Shown here one piece after another: positions 8,449-16,817 of a stretch of DNA of 61,799 nt. Each line of letters starts with the position of its first letter. The stretch's first letter is position 1. Under the pieces are notes generated by a model. That model saw only the letters and a program-made list of their open reading frames with translations, ran no database searches and was not told the DNA's origin. The stretch lies in NCBI RefSeq assembly GCF_024437745.1, contig NZ_JANFNY010000026.1:1-61799 (forward strand), read 5' to 3'. This stretch comes from Roseomonas sp. GC11. GTDB lineage: Bacteria; Pseudomonadota; Alphaproteobacteria; Acetobacterales; Acetobacteraceae. Both the position numbers and the translations under genes were made by a program.

Positions 8449-8758
8449 GCGCGACCTTTCCTTCCCAGGCCGCCGGGCCTGCATGGGCCCCGCTGGCCGC
8501 CCCTTCCGTCGAGGGGAGGGGCCTGGGGCAGAGGGGAGCATGGAGCGAATTTATTCGCAATAGACAAAAATATTGGCGTGGACCGTTTTGCTCGTTGCGT
8601 AGGATTTTGCCGCCGCATAGCCTCCTGTCAGATCCGGGCATGCAAGACCCGGCGGGCACAGGGGAGGAAAGCGCGCCGGCCCGCGCCGCCTTGGCTTGCC
8701 TCCTGTCCTGGCCAGAAAACCGCCGCGCGAAGGGCGCGTGGCGAGACAGGAGGAAGCA
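8449..8758. promoter_or_regulatory. Divergent promoter region, SDR / livJ
   Basis: These 310 bases separate the two divergent operons. The middle part (about 8545-8585) is A+T-rich and carries the inverted repeat at 8545-8558. No small gene was recognised. Confidence 0.4.
8545..8558. promoter_or_regulatory. Inverted repeat GCGAAT-TT-ATTCGC
   Basis: The 6-bp arms GCGAAT and ATTCGC are perfect inverted repeats around TT, placed in the A+T-rich core between the divergent promoters. A regulator binding site is plausible. The IclR protein at 13426-14298 is the nearest candidate, but this is only inference. Confidence 0.35.
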
Positions 8759-9976
8759 ATGCAGTACCGACCCACCCGCCGTGACCTGGGGCGTGGCGCC
8801 CTGGCCGCGCTGCTCGCCGCGCCCGCGCTTCCTGGCCGCGCCCGCGCGCAGGCGCAGCCCGTGCGGCTCGGCTTCAATGGCGACCTCGCCGCCTCGCCCT
8901 CGGCGCAGTCCGGCCGCGCCGCCGTCACCGGCATCGAGGCGGCGATCGAGGATGTGAACCGTGAAGGCGGAGTGCTGGGCCGGCCACTGGCCCTTGTCAT
9001 CCGCGACGACCTGTCGCAGCCGCCCAAGTCGATCCAGAACATGAGCGACCTGATCGACAACGAGAAGGTCGTGGCCGTGCTGGGGCCGACGAATTCCGGC
9101 AATGCCCTGGCCTGGCGGCATATCCCCAACCAGAAGCGCATTCCCGTGATGGGCTGCATCGGCTCGGCCACCGACATCACGAAGCCGATGCGCGAGGGGG
9201 CGGAGAACTACATGTTCCGCGTTGGCAGCGTGGACCGCACCCAGGTCGTCACGATCATGGGCTATGCGAAGAAAAATCCGCGCACCGGGCGGATCGGTTT
9301 CCTCACCGAGACCACCGGCTATGGGCAGGGCGGGCTGAAGGACCTGCAGGAGGTGGCGGCGGCCCAGGGGCTCTCACCCGTGGCGAGCGAGAAGTTCAAC
9401 GTCAACGACACGGACATGACCTCGCAGCTCGCCAAGCTGCGCGCGGCGGGGGTGGAGACGGCGCTGGTCTGGGCGCAGGGCACGCCGATCGGCCAGATCA
9501 TGCGCAGCATGGAGAAGATCGACTATTTCCCCACCGTGCTGACGAGCTGGGCGGCCGACAATCTCAGCTTCATCAATGCCGCCGGCCCGGCGCTGGCGGA
9601 AAAGCCGATCTTCCTGCGCACCGTCTCGGAGGAGCGCACGCCCTTCCAGCAAGCCTTCTTCGACCGCATCCGCCCGCGGCTCGACGCGGATTCCGCCTTT
9701 TCCTTCGCCGTGCATGGCTATGACGGCACCATGCTGCTGGCGCGCGCCATCCAGCAGGCCGGGCGCACCGATGGCCCGGCCGTGCGGGAAGCGCTGGAAG
9801 ACCTGCAGGGCACGCTGCGCGGCTACGCCAAGACCTATGACAAGCCCTTCAGCAAGACCGAGCGCGAGGCGCTGACCGCCGCCGACCAGCGCTGGACCTG
9901 CTGGCGCGGCGGCAAGCTGGCCGCCTACAGCGATGCCATCGTCGGCAGCCTGCGCCCCGAGGACTTCAAGGGCTGA
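8759..9976 (+). CDS. livJ: Branched-chain amino acid-type ABC transporter substrate-binding protein
   Basis: Periplasmic binding protein of 405 residues. A twin-arginine-like leader (RRDLGRGALAALLAAPALP, ending at RARAQ) precedes the LivJ-type fold that starts VRLGFNGDLAASPSAQSGRAA. Conserved segments include EAAIEDVNREGGVLGRPL and VVAVLGPTNSGNALA. This family captures amino acids, amides, urea or aromatic acids; sequence alone does not give the ligand. The ATG at 8759 follows ACAGGAGGAAGC, a very strong Shine-Dalgarno. It is the first gene of a complete livJ-H-MG-F operon. The gene symbol is used in the family sense only. Confidence 0.9.
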   Translation: MQYRPTRRDLGRGALAALLAAPALPGRARAQAQPVRLGFNGDLAASPSAQSGRAAVTGIEAAIEDVNREGGVLGRPLALVIRDDLSQPPKSIQNMSDLIDNEKVVAVLGPTNSGNALAWRHIPNQKRIPVMGCIGSATDITKPMREGAENYMFRVGSVDRTQVVTIMGYAKKNPRTGRIGFLTETTGYGQGGLKDLQEVAAAQGLSPVASEKFNVNDTDMTSQLAKLRAAGVETALVWAQGTPIGQIMRSMEKIDYFPTVLTSWAADNLSFINAAGPALAEKPIFLRTVSEERTPFQQAFFDRIRPRLDADSAFSFAVHGYDGTMLLARAIQQAGRTDGPAVREALEDLQGTLRGYAKTYDKPFSKTEREALTAADQRWTCWRGGKLAAYSDAIVGSLRPEDFKG

Positions 9977-10042
9977 TCCCGCCCGGCCCCGTGCGCGGCG
10001 CGGGGCCGGAGGCTTCCACCACGCCCCGGAGAATCATCGCCC

Positions 10043-10969
10043 GTGCTGGCAACCCTGCTGCAAGCCCTGGTGAGCGGGCTGGCGATTGGCGGCGTCTACG
10101 CGCTGCTCGCGCTCAGCTTCAGCATCACCTTCACCACCACCCGCACGCTGAACTTCGCCCAGGGCGAGTTCATCGGCGTGGGCGCGTTTCTGGGCGTCAC
10201 CCTGCTCTACCTCCTGGCCCCGGGCGAGGGCGGCAGCTTCTCGGCGCTGGCGCCCGTGGCGGCGGAGGGGGGGCGCTATCCCGTGGCCGCCGCCGCCGCC
10301 GGCGCGGCGCTGGGCGCGCTCGGGCTGCTGCTGTTCCTCGCCGCCATCCGGCCTTTCGCCGGCAAGCCCGGCATGTCCTGGGTGATGAGCACGATCGGCT
10401 TCGGCATCATCCTGCAATCGCTCGGCCTGGCGGTCTGGGGCCCGGCGCCGGTGAACATGCCATCGCCCTTCGGCGATGGCGTGATCCGCCTGGGCGGCGC
10501 CGGGGTGCGGCCGCAGGAAGTGGCGGTGCTGGTGGTGGCGGTGCTGCTGATGCTGGCGCTGGACATCACCCTGCGCCGCACCCGGCTGGGCAAGGCGATG
10601 CGCGCCGTGGCGCATGATCCGGCCGTGGCGGCGCTGATGGGCATTCCCGTCACCGCCATCATGCTCGGGGCCTTCGCGCTTTCCTCCGCCCTGGCGGGGC
10701 TGGGGGGCGTGCTGGTGGCGCCCATTGCCTCCGCCTCGCTGTTCATGGGCATGGGCATCGCGCTGAAGGCCTTCTCCGGCGCCATCCTGGGCGGGCTGGA
10801 CAATCCGCGCGGCTGCATCTTCGGCGGCTTCGCCCTCGGCCTGCTGGAATCCGGCGTGGCGCTCTGGCAGGCGCAATGGCGCGAGATCGCTGTCTTCCTC
10901 ATCATCATCCTCGTGCTGGCCATCCGTCCCAACGGGATTTTCGGCCGGCGCGCGCTGGACAAGGTGTGA
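10043..10969 (+). CDS. livH: Branched-chain amino acid-type ABC transporter permease (LivH)
   Basis: Inner-membrane permease of 308 residues with about eight hydrophobic segments. The start GLAIGGVYALLALSFSITF and the block TLNFAQGEFIGVGAF are hallmarks of LivH. The cytoplasmic coupling helix is in RLGKAMRAVAHDPAVAALMG near the middle, and LKAFSGAILGGLDNPRGCIFGG is the conserved late segment. The start is GTG at 10043 with CGGAGAATC upstream. It pairs with the LivM half of the next gene to form the translocation pore. Confidence 0.92.
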   Translation: MLATLLQALVSGLAIGGVYALLALSFSITFTTTRTLNFAQGEFIGVGAFLGVTLLYLLAPGEGGSFSALAPVAAEGGRYPVAAAAAGAALGALGLLLFLAAIRPFAGKPGMSWVMSTIGFGIILQSLGLAVWGPAPVNMPSPFGDGVIRLGGAGVRPQEVAVLVVAVLLMLALDITLRRTRLGKAMRAVAHDPAVAALMGIPVTAIMLGAFALSSALAGLGGVLVAPIASASLFMGMGIALKAFSGAILGGLDNPRGCIFGGFALGLLESGVALWQAQWREIAVFLIIILVLAIRPNGIFGRRALDKV

Positions 10970-10974
10970 AGCCG

Positions 10975-12783
10975 ATGCGCCACGCTCTGCTGGCCACCGC
11001 CGTCGCCGGACTCGCCGCCCTGGCCGCCGCCGTGCTGGAGAATGACTTCTATCTGCGCATCCTCTTCAACATCGGCATCTATTTCCTCTGCGCCGCCGGC
11101 ATGAATGTGCTGCTGGGCTTCGCCGGGCAGAAATCGCTGGGCCAGGCGGGGCTTTTCGCCGCCGGGGCCTATGGCGCGGCGCTGCTCACCACCTCGGCGC
11201 TCGATCTCGGGCCGTGGCTCGCGCTGCTGCTGGCGGTGGGGATCGCGGCGGGCTGTGGCGTGCTGATCGCCGTGCCCTCGCTGCGGGTCCGCGGCCCAAG
11301 CCTGGCGATGGTGACCCTGGCCTTTGGCATCGTCACCGAGAAACTGGTGACGGAGGCCGAGATCTTCGGCGGCGCCATGGGCATCTATGCCATCAAGCCG
11401 CTGACTTTCGCCGGTGTGCCGCTGGAGATGGTGCAATGGGTCTGGCTGGTGGTCGCGCTTGGCCTCGGGCTGCACCTGCTGCTACGCAATCTTCTGACCG
11501 GGCGCTATGGCCGCGCCTTCCTGTCCCTGCAGGCGGATGAGGTCGCCGCCGCCGCCGTCGGCGTCGCGGTGCACCGGACCAAGGTGCTAGCCTTCGTCAT
11601 CGCCGCAGCCACCTGCGGGCTGGCGGGCGCGCTGGTGGCGCAGCAGAACCAGTATATCAATTCTGATTTCATCACCTTCCACCTCTCCATCTTCATCCTG
11701 CTGCTGGTGCTGTTCGGCGGGGCCGGCTCCTTCGCCGGTCCGCTCCTGGGGGCGGTGACGCTGACGGTGGTCAGCGCCCTGGTGGCGCGCTGGGCCTGGA
11801 TCGAGCATTTCGTCCAGGGCGCGCTGCTGCTCTTCGCGCTCTATGTCATGCCCAAGGGGCTGGCGGGCGTGCTGGGCGGCCTGCTGCGCCGCGCCAGGGG
11901 GGCTGAGGCACCCCGCCGCGCCGGGGTGCCGGGGCTGGATGCCGTGCTGCCGCGGCGGCCCGATGCCCCGGCGCCCGGAACGTCGCTGCTGGAGGCCAGC
12001 CGGCTGAACAAGGCCTATGGCGGTGTCCGCCCGGCGCGGGAGATCTCGCTGAGCCTGGAGGCCGGGCAGATCCATGCGCTGATCGGCCCCAATGGCGCAG
12101 GCAAGAGCACACTGATCAACATGCTCTCCGGCGTGGTGCGCCCGGATAGCGGCCGCATCGCCTTCCGGGGGCAGGCGCTGGAGGGCGTGGCGCCACATGC
12201 CGTCTGCGCCCGCGGCATTGCCCGCACCTTCCAGAACCTGCGCCTGTTCCGCGAACTCTCCGTGCGGGACAATGTGCTGCTGGGCCAGCATGCGCGGATG
12301 CGCAATGGCTTCTGGTCCTCCCTGCTCGGCCTGCCCCCGGCATGGCGGGCGGAGCGCGCGGCGGCGGCGCGGGTGGAGGAGATCCTGCGCTTCCTCGGCC
12401 TTGCCGCCCTGGCCGGGCAGCCGGCCGGGGCCCTGCCCTATGGATTGCAACGCCGGGTGGAACTGGCCCGCGCCCTGGCGACCGAGCCGCATCTCCTGCT
12501 GCTGGACGAGCCGGCGGCCGGGCTGAACCCGCAGGAGACGGCCGAACTCGGCCAGCTCCTGTTGCGCATCCGCGCGCAGGGCATCACCCTGCTGCTGGTG
12601 GAACACCACATGGATCTCGTCATGGGCATTTCGGACCACGTGACCGTGCTGGATTATGGCGCGGTGATCGCCGAGGGCACGCCGGCCCAGGTGCAGGCCG
12701 ATCCGCGCGTGATGGCGGCCTATCTCGGCACCGAGGAGGCGGCGGAAGCGCCGCCCGCGCCCCGGCTGGCGGTGGGGGCGTGA
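10975..12783 (+). CDS. Fused LivM permease / LivG ATP-binding protein
   Basis: Single polypeptide of 602 residues joining two subunits that are often separate. Residues about 1-310 are the LivM permease: NVLLGFAGQKSLGQAGLFAAG and the VPSLRVRGPSLAMVTLAFG blocks, with eight or more hydrophobic segments. A proline- and arginine-rich linker (about 310-345) leads to the LivG ATPase. The ATPase has Walker A GPNGAGKS, a degenerate signature LPYGLQRRVELARAL, and Walker B LLLLDEPAAGLNP. The ATG at 10975 lies 5 bases after the livH stop. No stop or frameshift separates the halves, so the fusion looks genuine. It guarantees a 1:1 ratio of permease and ATPase; LivF would provide the second nucleotide site. 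Confidence 0.9.
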   Translation: MRHALLATAVAGLAALAAAVLENDFYLRILFNIGIYFLCAAGMNVLLGFAGQKSLGQAGLFAAGAYGAALLTTSALDLGPWLALLLAVGIAAGCGVLIAVPSLRVRGPSLAMVTLAFGIVTEKLVTEAEIFGGAMGIYAIKPLTFAGVPLEMVQWVWLVVALGLGLHLLLRNLLTGRYGRAFLSLQADEVAAAAVGVAVHRTKVLAFVIAAATCGLAGALVAQQNQYINSDFITFHLSIFILLLVLFGGAGSFAGPLLGAVTLTVVSALVARWAWIEHFVQGALLLFALYVMPKGLAGVLGGLLRRARGAEAPRRAGVPGLDAVLPRRPDAPAPGTSLLEASRLNKAYGGVRPAREISLSLEAGQIHALIGPNGAGKSTLINMLSGVVRPDSGRIAFRGQALEGVAPHAVCARGIARTFQNLRLFRELSVRDNVLLGQHARMRNGFWSSLLGLPPAWRAERAAAARVEEILRFLGLAALAGQPAGALPYGLQRRVELARALATEPHLLLLDEPAAGLNPQETAELGQLLLRIRAQGITLLLVEHHMDLVMGISDHVTVLDYGAVIAEGTPAQVQADPRVMAAYLGTEEAAEAPPAPRLAVGA

Positions 12784-13502
12784 GCGCGATGCTGGAGGTC
12801 GTTGACGCCTCGGTCGCCTATGGGCCGATCGAGGCCGTGAGCGGCCTGTCCATCCGTGTGGAGCCGGGGCAGGTGGTGGCCATCGTGGGTGCCAATGGCG
12901 CGGGCAAGACCACGCTGATGAAGGCCATCGCCGGCATCCTGCCCCTGGCCGCGGGCCGCATCCTGCTGGAGGGGAGGGATATCACCGCCATGCCGGCGCA
13001 TCGCCGGGTGGCGGCGGGCCTCGCCCTCTCCCCGGAGGGGCGGCAGGTCTTCCCCGACCAGAGCGTGCGGGACAATCTGGAACTCGGCGCCTGGTGCCGC
13101 GACCTGCGCCCCGCCGCCCTCGAAGCGGCGATCGAGGAGCAGTATGCCCTCTTCCCCCGCCTGCGCGAGCGCCGGGACCAGATGGCGGTGACGCTCTCCG
13201 GCGGCGAGCAGCAGATGCTGGCCATCGCCCGCGCCCTGATGGCCCGCCCGCGCGTGCTGCTGCTGGACGAGCCCTCGCTCGGCCTCGCGCCGCTCGTCAT
13301 CCGCGAGATCTTCGCCATTATCCGCGGCCTGCGCGCGCGGGGCATCACCGTGCTGCTGGTGGAGCAGATGGCCAACCTCGCCCTCGGCATCGCCGACCAT
13401 GCCTATGTGCTGGAGACGGGGCGCGTCACCCTGTCGGGGAGCGGCGCGGCGCTGCTGCAGCATCCGCAGGTGCGCGCGGCCTACCTCGGCGCGGGGCACT
13501 GA
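12780..13502 (+). CDS. livF: Branched-chain amino acid-type ABC transporter ATPase (LivF)
   Basis: ATPase of 240 residues, normal for LivF. Walker A is GANGAGKT, the family-typical ALSPEGRQVFPDQSVRDNLELGA segment follows, the signature is LSGGEQQMLAIARAL, and Walker B is VLLLDEPSLGLAP. It pairs with the LivG domain of the preceding gene. GTG at 12780 overlaps the upstream TGA in GTGA and suggests coupled translation. ATG at 12789, three codons later, is an alternative start. The last 77 bases overlap the 3' end of the convergent IclR gene. Confidence 0.92.
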   Translation: MSAMLEVVDASVAYGPIEAVSGLSIRVEPGQVVAIVGANGAGKTTLMKAIAGILPLAAGRILLEGRDITAMPAHRRVAAGLALSPEGRQVFPDQSVRDNLELGAWCRDLRPAALEAAIEEQYALFPRLRERRDQMAVTLSGGEQQMLAIARALMARPRVLLLDEPSLGLAPLVIREIFAIIRGLRARGITVLLVEQMANLALGIADHAYVLETGRVTLSGSGAALLQHPQVRAAYLGAGH

Positions 13503-14298
13503 CCGGCGCCACGGGGGCCGCGCTGCGGTAGCCCAGCCCGGCGGAAAGCCGCCGGGCCAGGGCGAGCACGGCGGCCGTCTGCGGGCTGTCCGGCCCGCAA
13601 TCCAGCATCCCCGCATTGCCGATGGCGGTGACGGCCAGCTGCATCTGCTCCATATGGTCGAAGACCGGGGCGCTGACGGCATTGATGCCCGGCACCGGCA
13701 CGCCTTCCGTGGTGGAATAGCCCAGGCTGCGGATGGCGGCGATGTCGTGCTCCAGCCGCGCGGCCGAGGTGGCGCGGCCGACCTTGCGGTTGGTGCCGCC
13801 GATGCCGCGCAGCTCCTCCTCCAGCAGCGGGCGCACCTGGGCCATGGGCAGGAAGGCGGCGAAAAGCTGCCCCGTCGCCGTGCCGGTGATGGTGTAGACC
13901 GAGCCGGCGCGCAGATTGACGTGGATGGCCTGGTTGGACTCCTGCACCTGGATGATGGTCGGCCCATGCGTGCCCCAGACCGCCAGCGTGACCATCAGCC
14001 CCATCTCGGCGGCGAATTCGGCCGCCGCCTTGCTGGCCATGCGCAGCGGGTCGGAACTGCGCATCCGCGCCAGCCCGACCTCCAGCGCGAAGGGGCCGAG
14101 GGCGTAGCGGCCGCTGGCCTCATCCTGCTCCACCAGCCCGAGCTTGCGGAAGCTGAGCAGATAGGCATGGGCCTGGGCCGGCGTCAGCGCCGCCGCCTGC
14201 GCCAGGTCGCGCAGCATGGCGGGCTGGCCGATCCGCACCAGCGCTTCCAGCAGCCGGCCGCCCACCTCGACCGACTGCACACCCCGCCCTGACACCAT
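13426..14298 (-). CDS. IclR-family transcriptional regulator
   Basis: Regulator of 290 residues. An N-terminal winged helix (VEVGGRLLEALV through RKLGLVEQDEASGRYALG, residues about 8-70) is followed by the IclR effector domain. The effector domain has the GTATGQLFAAFLP block and a GYSTTEGVPVPGINAVSAPVF block, the latter typical of the ligand pocket. The C-terminus runs on past the usual end with a proline- and arginine-rich tail of about 30 residues that is antisense to livF, so the last part may be poorly conserved. The ATG at 14298 follows GGAGGCTGGGCGG. In pseudomonads the hmg operon is controlled by an IclR protein (HmgR); here the gene lies just beyond the end of the homogentisate operon and may serve that operon or the liv operon. 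Confidence 0.88.
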   Translation of the reverse strand: MVSGRGVQSVEVGGRLLEALVRIGQPAMLRDLAQAAALTPAQAHAYLLSFRKLGLVEQDEASGRYALGPFALEVGLARMRSSDPLRMASKAAAEFAAEMGLMVTLAVWGTHGPTIIQVQESNQAIHVNLRAGSVYTITGTATGQLFAAFLPMAQVRPLLEEELRGIGGTNRKVGRATSAARLEHDIAAIRSLGYSTTEGVPVPGINAVSAPVFDHMEQMQLAVTAIGNAGMLDCGPDSPQTAAVLALARRLSAGLGYRSAAPVAPVSAPRRGRPRAPADAAAAPRRSPTG

Positions 14299-14391
14299 GC
14301 CGCCCAGCCTCCATACGCGGCAGGGCCGAGAGGCCCCGCGCCGCGCAATATCGCCGCATCCCCCGGGCGCGTGAAGGGCGGGGCCGCGACC

Positions 14392-15378
14392 TCAGTCGAG
14401 CACGATGCCGCGTTCCCTGATCAGCGGCACCCAGATGGCGCGCTCGGCCTGGATCAGCGTGCGGAACTCGTCCGGCCCGCCCGTGAGCGGCTCCAGCCCG
14501 ATGCTGCGCATCTTCTCGGCCACGGCGCGGTCCTGCTGCGCGCGGGCCAGTTCCGCCGTCAGCCGCTCGGCGATGGCGGGGGGCGTGCGCGCGGGCACCA
14601 CCATGCCCTGCCAGGCGGAGGCCTGGAAGCCGCCAAGGCCGAGCGCCTCCTGGATGGTGGGCACATCCGGCAGATCCGGGTGGCGGGCGGCGGAGCAGAT
14701 GGCCAGCGGCTTCACCCGGCCGGAGCGGAGATATTCGGCGCCGGAGGGCAGGTCGAGGATCATGGCCTCGAAATTCCCCGCCAGCAGGTCGTTCAGCGCC
14801 GGCGCGGCGCCGCGATAGGGCACGTGGTTGAAGCGGGCGCCGGTTTCCTTCGACAGCCGCTCCATCGTCAGGTGATGCGGGGAGCCGATGCCGGGCGAGC
14901 CATAGTCGATCTGCCCCGCGCGGGCCGTGGCGGCCTCGAACAGCGCGCGGGCGCTGGTGAAGGCCGAGTTCTGTTTGACCGTCAGCACCAGGTGGAAGCG
15001 CGCCATCAGCCCGATGGGGCGGAAATCCGTGTCCGCGTTGTAGGGCAGGCTGCGGAACAGGGCGGGGTTGAAGACCAGCGTGCCATTGTCGGCGCTGAAG
15101 AGGGTGTAGCCATCGGGCGCGGATTTCGCCGCCGCCTCGGCGCCGAGATTGGTGGCGGCGCCGGGGCGGTTCTCCACCACCACCGGCTGCCCGATGCGGG
15201 AGGAGAGGGCCGCGCCCAGGATGCGCGCCAGCGTGTCCGTGCCGCCGCCCGCGGCATAGGCGACGATCCAGCGCAGCGCGCGCTCGGGATATTGCTGCGC
15301 CTGGGCGCCGCGCCAGGGCAGGGCGGTGGCGAGCCCCGCCGCGAGCGTGGCGCGGCGCGAAAGGCTGGTGATGGTCAT
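14392..15378 (-). CDS. Bug-family tripartite tricarboxylate transporter substrate-binding protein
   Basis: Periplasmic binding protein of 328 residues. Its leader SLSRRATLAAGLATALPW contains a twin arginine and ends at RGAQAQQ. The mature part has the Bug signature segments RWIVAYAAGGGTDTLARILG, GQPVVVENRPGA, PDGYTLFSADNG, and the HVPYRGAAPALNDLLAG block. Bug proteins bind carboxylates or other small acids. No TctA or TctB homologue is adjacent, so this one is an orphan. The ATG at 15378 follows GGGAGAAACGTC. It is the last gene of the homogentisate operon, which suggests an aromatic acid ligand. Confidence 0.88.
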   Translation of the reverse strand: MTITSLSRRATLAAGLATALPWRGAQAQQYPERALRWIVAYAAGGGTDTLARILGAALSSRIGQPVVVENRPGAATNLGAEAAAKSAPDGYTLFSADNGTLVFNPALFRSLPYNADTDFRPIGLMARFHLVLTVKQNSAFTSARALFEAATARAGQIDYGSPGIGSPHHLTMERLSKETGARFNHVPYRGAAPALNDLLAGNFEAMILDLPSGAEYLRSGRVKPLAICSAARHPDLPDVPTIQEALGLGGFQASAWQGMVVPARTPPAIAERLTAELARAQQDRAVAEKMRSIGLEPLTGGPDEFRTLIQAERAIWVPLIRERGIVLD

Positions 15379-15547
15379 GACGTTTCTCCCGCTGGGGCGG
15401 CGGGGCGGCCGGATCTTCGCGCCGGCTTCATCCCGCCATCTCGGTATCCACGCCCTCAGGCCAGGGCGGCACCGGAGGCCGCCCCGCATGTCCGGCGCCG
15501 GGGTGGAGGGCGCCGGAAACCTGCCGCCACGCGCGAAGGCCGCGCGC

Positions 15548-16528
15548 TCAGCGCTCCAGCTCGGCGGATTTCATCGCCGTGCCATGCTCCAGCGCGTGCC
15601 ACATCTCCACATCGCGCGCGGCGGTCCAGATGCGCGGGGTGTCGATCCCCTGCGCCTCGTCATAGGCGCGGCTGACATTGAAGGGCATGCAATGCTCGAA
15701 GATCACCCAATGCCCGTATTTCGGGCGCATCGCCGCCATCGCTGCGTCATAGACCTCCTTCAGCGAGGCGCCCCTGGCCACGCCGGCCCTGGCGATGGCG
15801 AAGAGGTCGGTGGTGAAGTCGATCGTGCCCTGGATGGCCCCGTCCACCTCGGCCCTGTTCACCAGGCTGCGGCCGCGCCCGGGCACCAGCTTTTCCGGCC
15901 CCAGCGCGCGGATGGCTTCCAGCGTGGCGGGCCAGTCGGCGAAGTGCGCGTCGCCGCAATAGGGCGTCGCGCCGAATTCCACCGTATCGCCGGCGAAGAG
16001 AACTTTGTCCTGTGGCAGCCAGACCACCGTATCGCCGGCGGTGTGGGAACGGCCGATATGCAGGATCTGCACCTCCCGCCGGCCCAGCCACAGCGTCATC
16101 CTCTTGTGGAAGGTCAGGTGCGGCCAGGTGAGGCCGGGGATGCTCTCCTTGCCACGGAACAGGCGGGGGAAGCGGCCGATCTCGCTGTCCATGTCCTGCT
16201 GCCCGCGCTCCACGATCATGCCGCGCGTGACATCGGAGGCGATGATCTCCGCCCCCTCATAGGCCGTGGCGCCGAGCACGCGCACGGCATGGTAGTGGCT
16301 CAGCACGACATGCCGGATGGGCTTGTCGGTGACCTTGCGGATGCGGCTGATCACGTCGCGCGCCATCTGCGGCGTCGCCTGGGCATCGAGCACCAGGACG
16401 CTGTCATCGCCGATGACGACAGCGGAATTCGGATCGCCTTCCGCGGTGTAGCCATAGAGGCCGGGGCCGAGTTCCTCGAAGGAGATCACCTTCTCGGCGA
16501 GGTCGGTGGTGCTGGCGAAACCGGACAT
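15548..16528 (-). CDS. MBL-fold protein with altered metal-binding motifs
   Basis: Protein of 326 residues with the metallo-beta-lactamase fold. The strand-loop blocks VIGDDSVLVLDAQATP, VVLSHYHAVRVLGA, HIGRSHTAGDTVVWLP and VLFAGDTVEFG are readable. The usual HxHxDH motif reads HYHAVR, so the Asp and third His are absent. The later GHG that supplies the last His reads PGRGRS. A His in RSHTAGD and the following Asp in FAGD remain. It may bind metal differently or be a lactonase- or thioesterase-like protein with a changed site. It follows DUF2783 by 38 bases inside the homogentisate operon, so a role in aromatic acid degradation is likely. Confidence 0.82.
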   Translation of the reverse strand: MSGFASTTDLAEKVISFEELGPGLYGYTAEGDPNSAVVIGDDSVLVLDAQATPQMARDVISRIRKVTDKPIRHVVLSHYHAVRVLGATAYEGAEIIASDVTRGMIVERGQQDMDSEIGRFPRLFRGKESIPGLTWPHLTFHKRMTLWLGRREVQILHIGRSHTAGDTVVWLPQDKVLFAGDTVEFGATPYCGDAHFADWPATLEAIRALGPEKLVPGRGRSLVNRAEVDGAIQGTIDFTTDLFAIARAGVARGASLKEVYDAAMAAMRPKYGHWVIFEHCMPFNVSRAYDEAQGIDTPRIWTAARDVEMWHALEHGTAMKSAELER

Positions 16529-16566
16529 TTTCGTCGTTCTTTCCTGGAGAAGAGAGGGGGGCAGCC

Positions 16567-16794
16567 TCAGGCCACGGCCTGCAGGACGGGGTCCTGCCCG
16601 GCCGGGACCACGCCGTGGCGCGCCAGGGCCATGGCCTGGCGCAGCACCGCCGCATCGCCGACATGGTTGGCCAGCAGCAGGATCAGCTTGGCATTGACCA
16701 GCCGGCTCTGCTCCGGCGTCAGATCCTGGTGCAAGGCCACCAGCGCCTCATAGAAATCATCGGGGAAGGCGATGTTGGGCTCGGTGTTCAGCAT
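16567..16794 (-). CDS. DUF2783-type small protein, possible hydroxylase coupling protein
   Basis: Small acidic helical protein of 75 residues. The segment DDFYEALVALHQDLTPEQSR and the following LILLLANHVGD match what I recall of the DUF2783 family. The ATG at 16794 is preceded by GAGGAAGATGCC. A longer reading would overlap the stop of the upstream gene. It comes 23 bases after the flavoprotein hydroxylase gene. In Pseudomonas putida, 3-hydroxyphenylacetate hydroxylase has a large flavoprotein (MhaA) and a small coupling protein (MhaB). By position this protein could fill the MhaB role, but I cannot verify sequence relatedness. Confidence 0.72.
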   Translation of the reverse strand: MLNTEPNIAFPDDFYEALVALHQDLTPEQSRLVNAKLILLLANHVGDAAVLRQAMALARHGVVPAGQDPVLQAVA

Positions 16795-16817
16795 GGCATC
16801 TTCCTCACGCATGGCCG

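Noticed and set aside
12342-12779. Long N-terminal extension of LivF
   Set aside because: The extra codons overlap the LivG ATPase domain in another frame; the LivF fold begins at LEVVDASVAYG.
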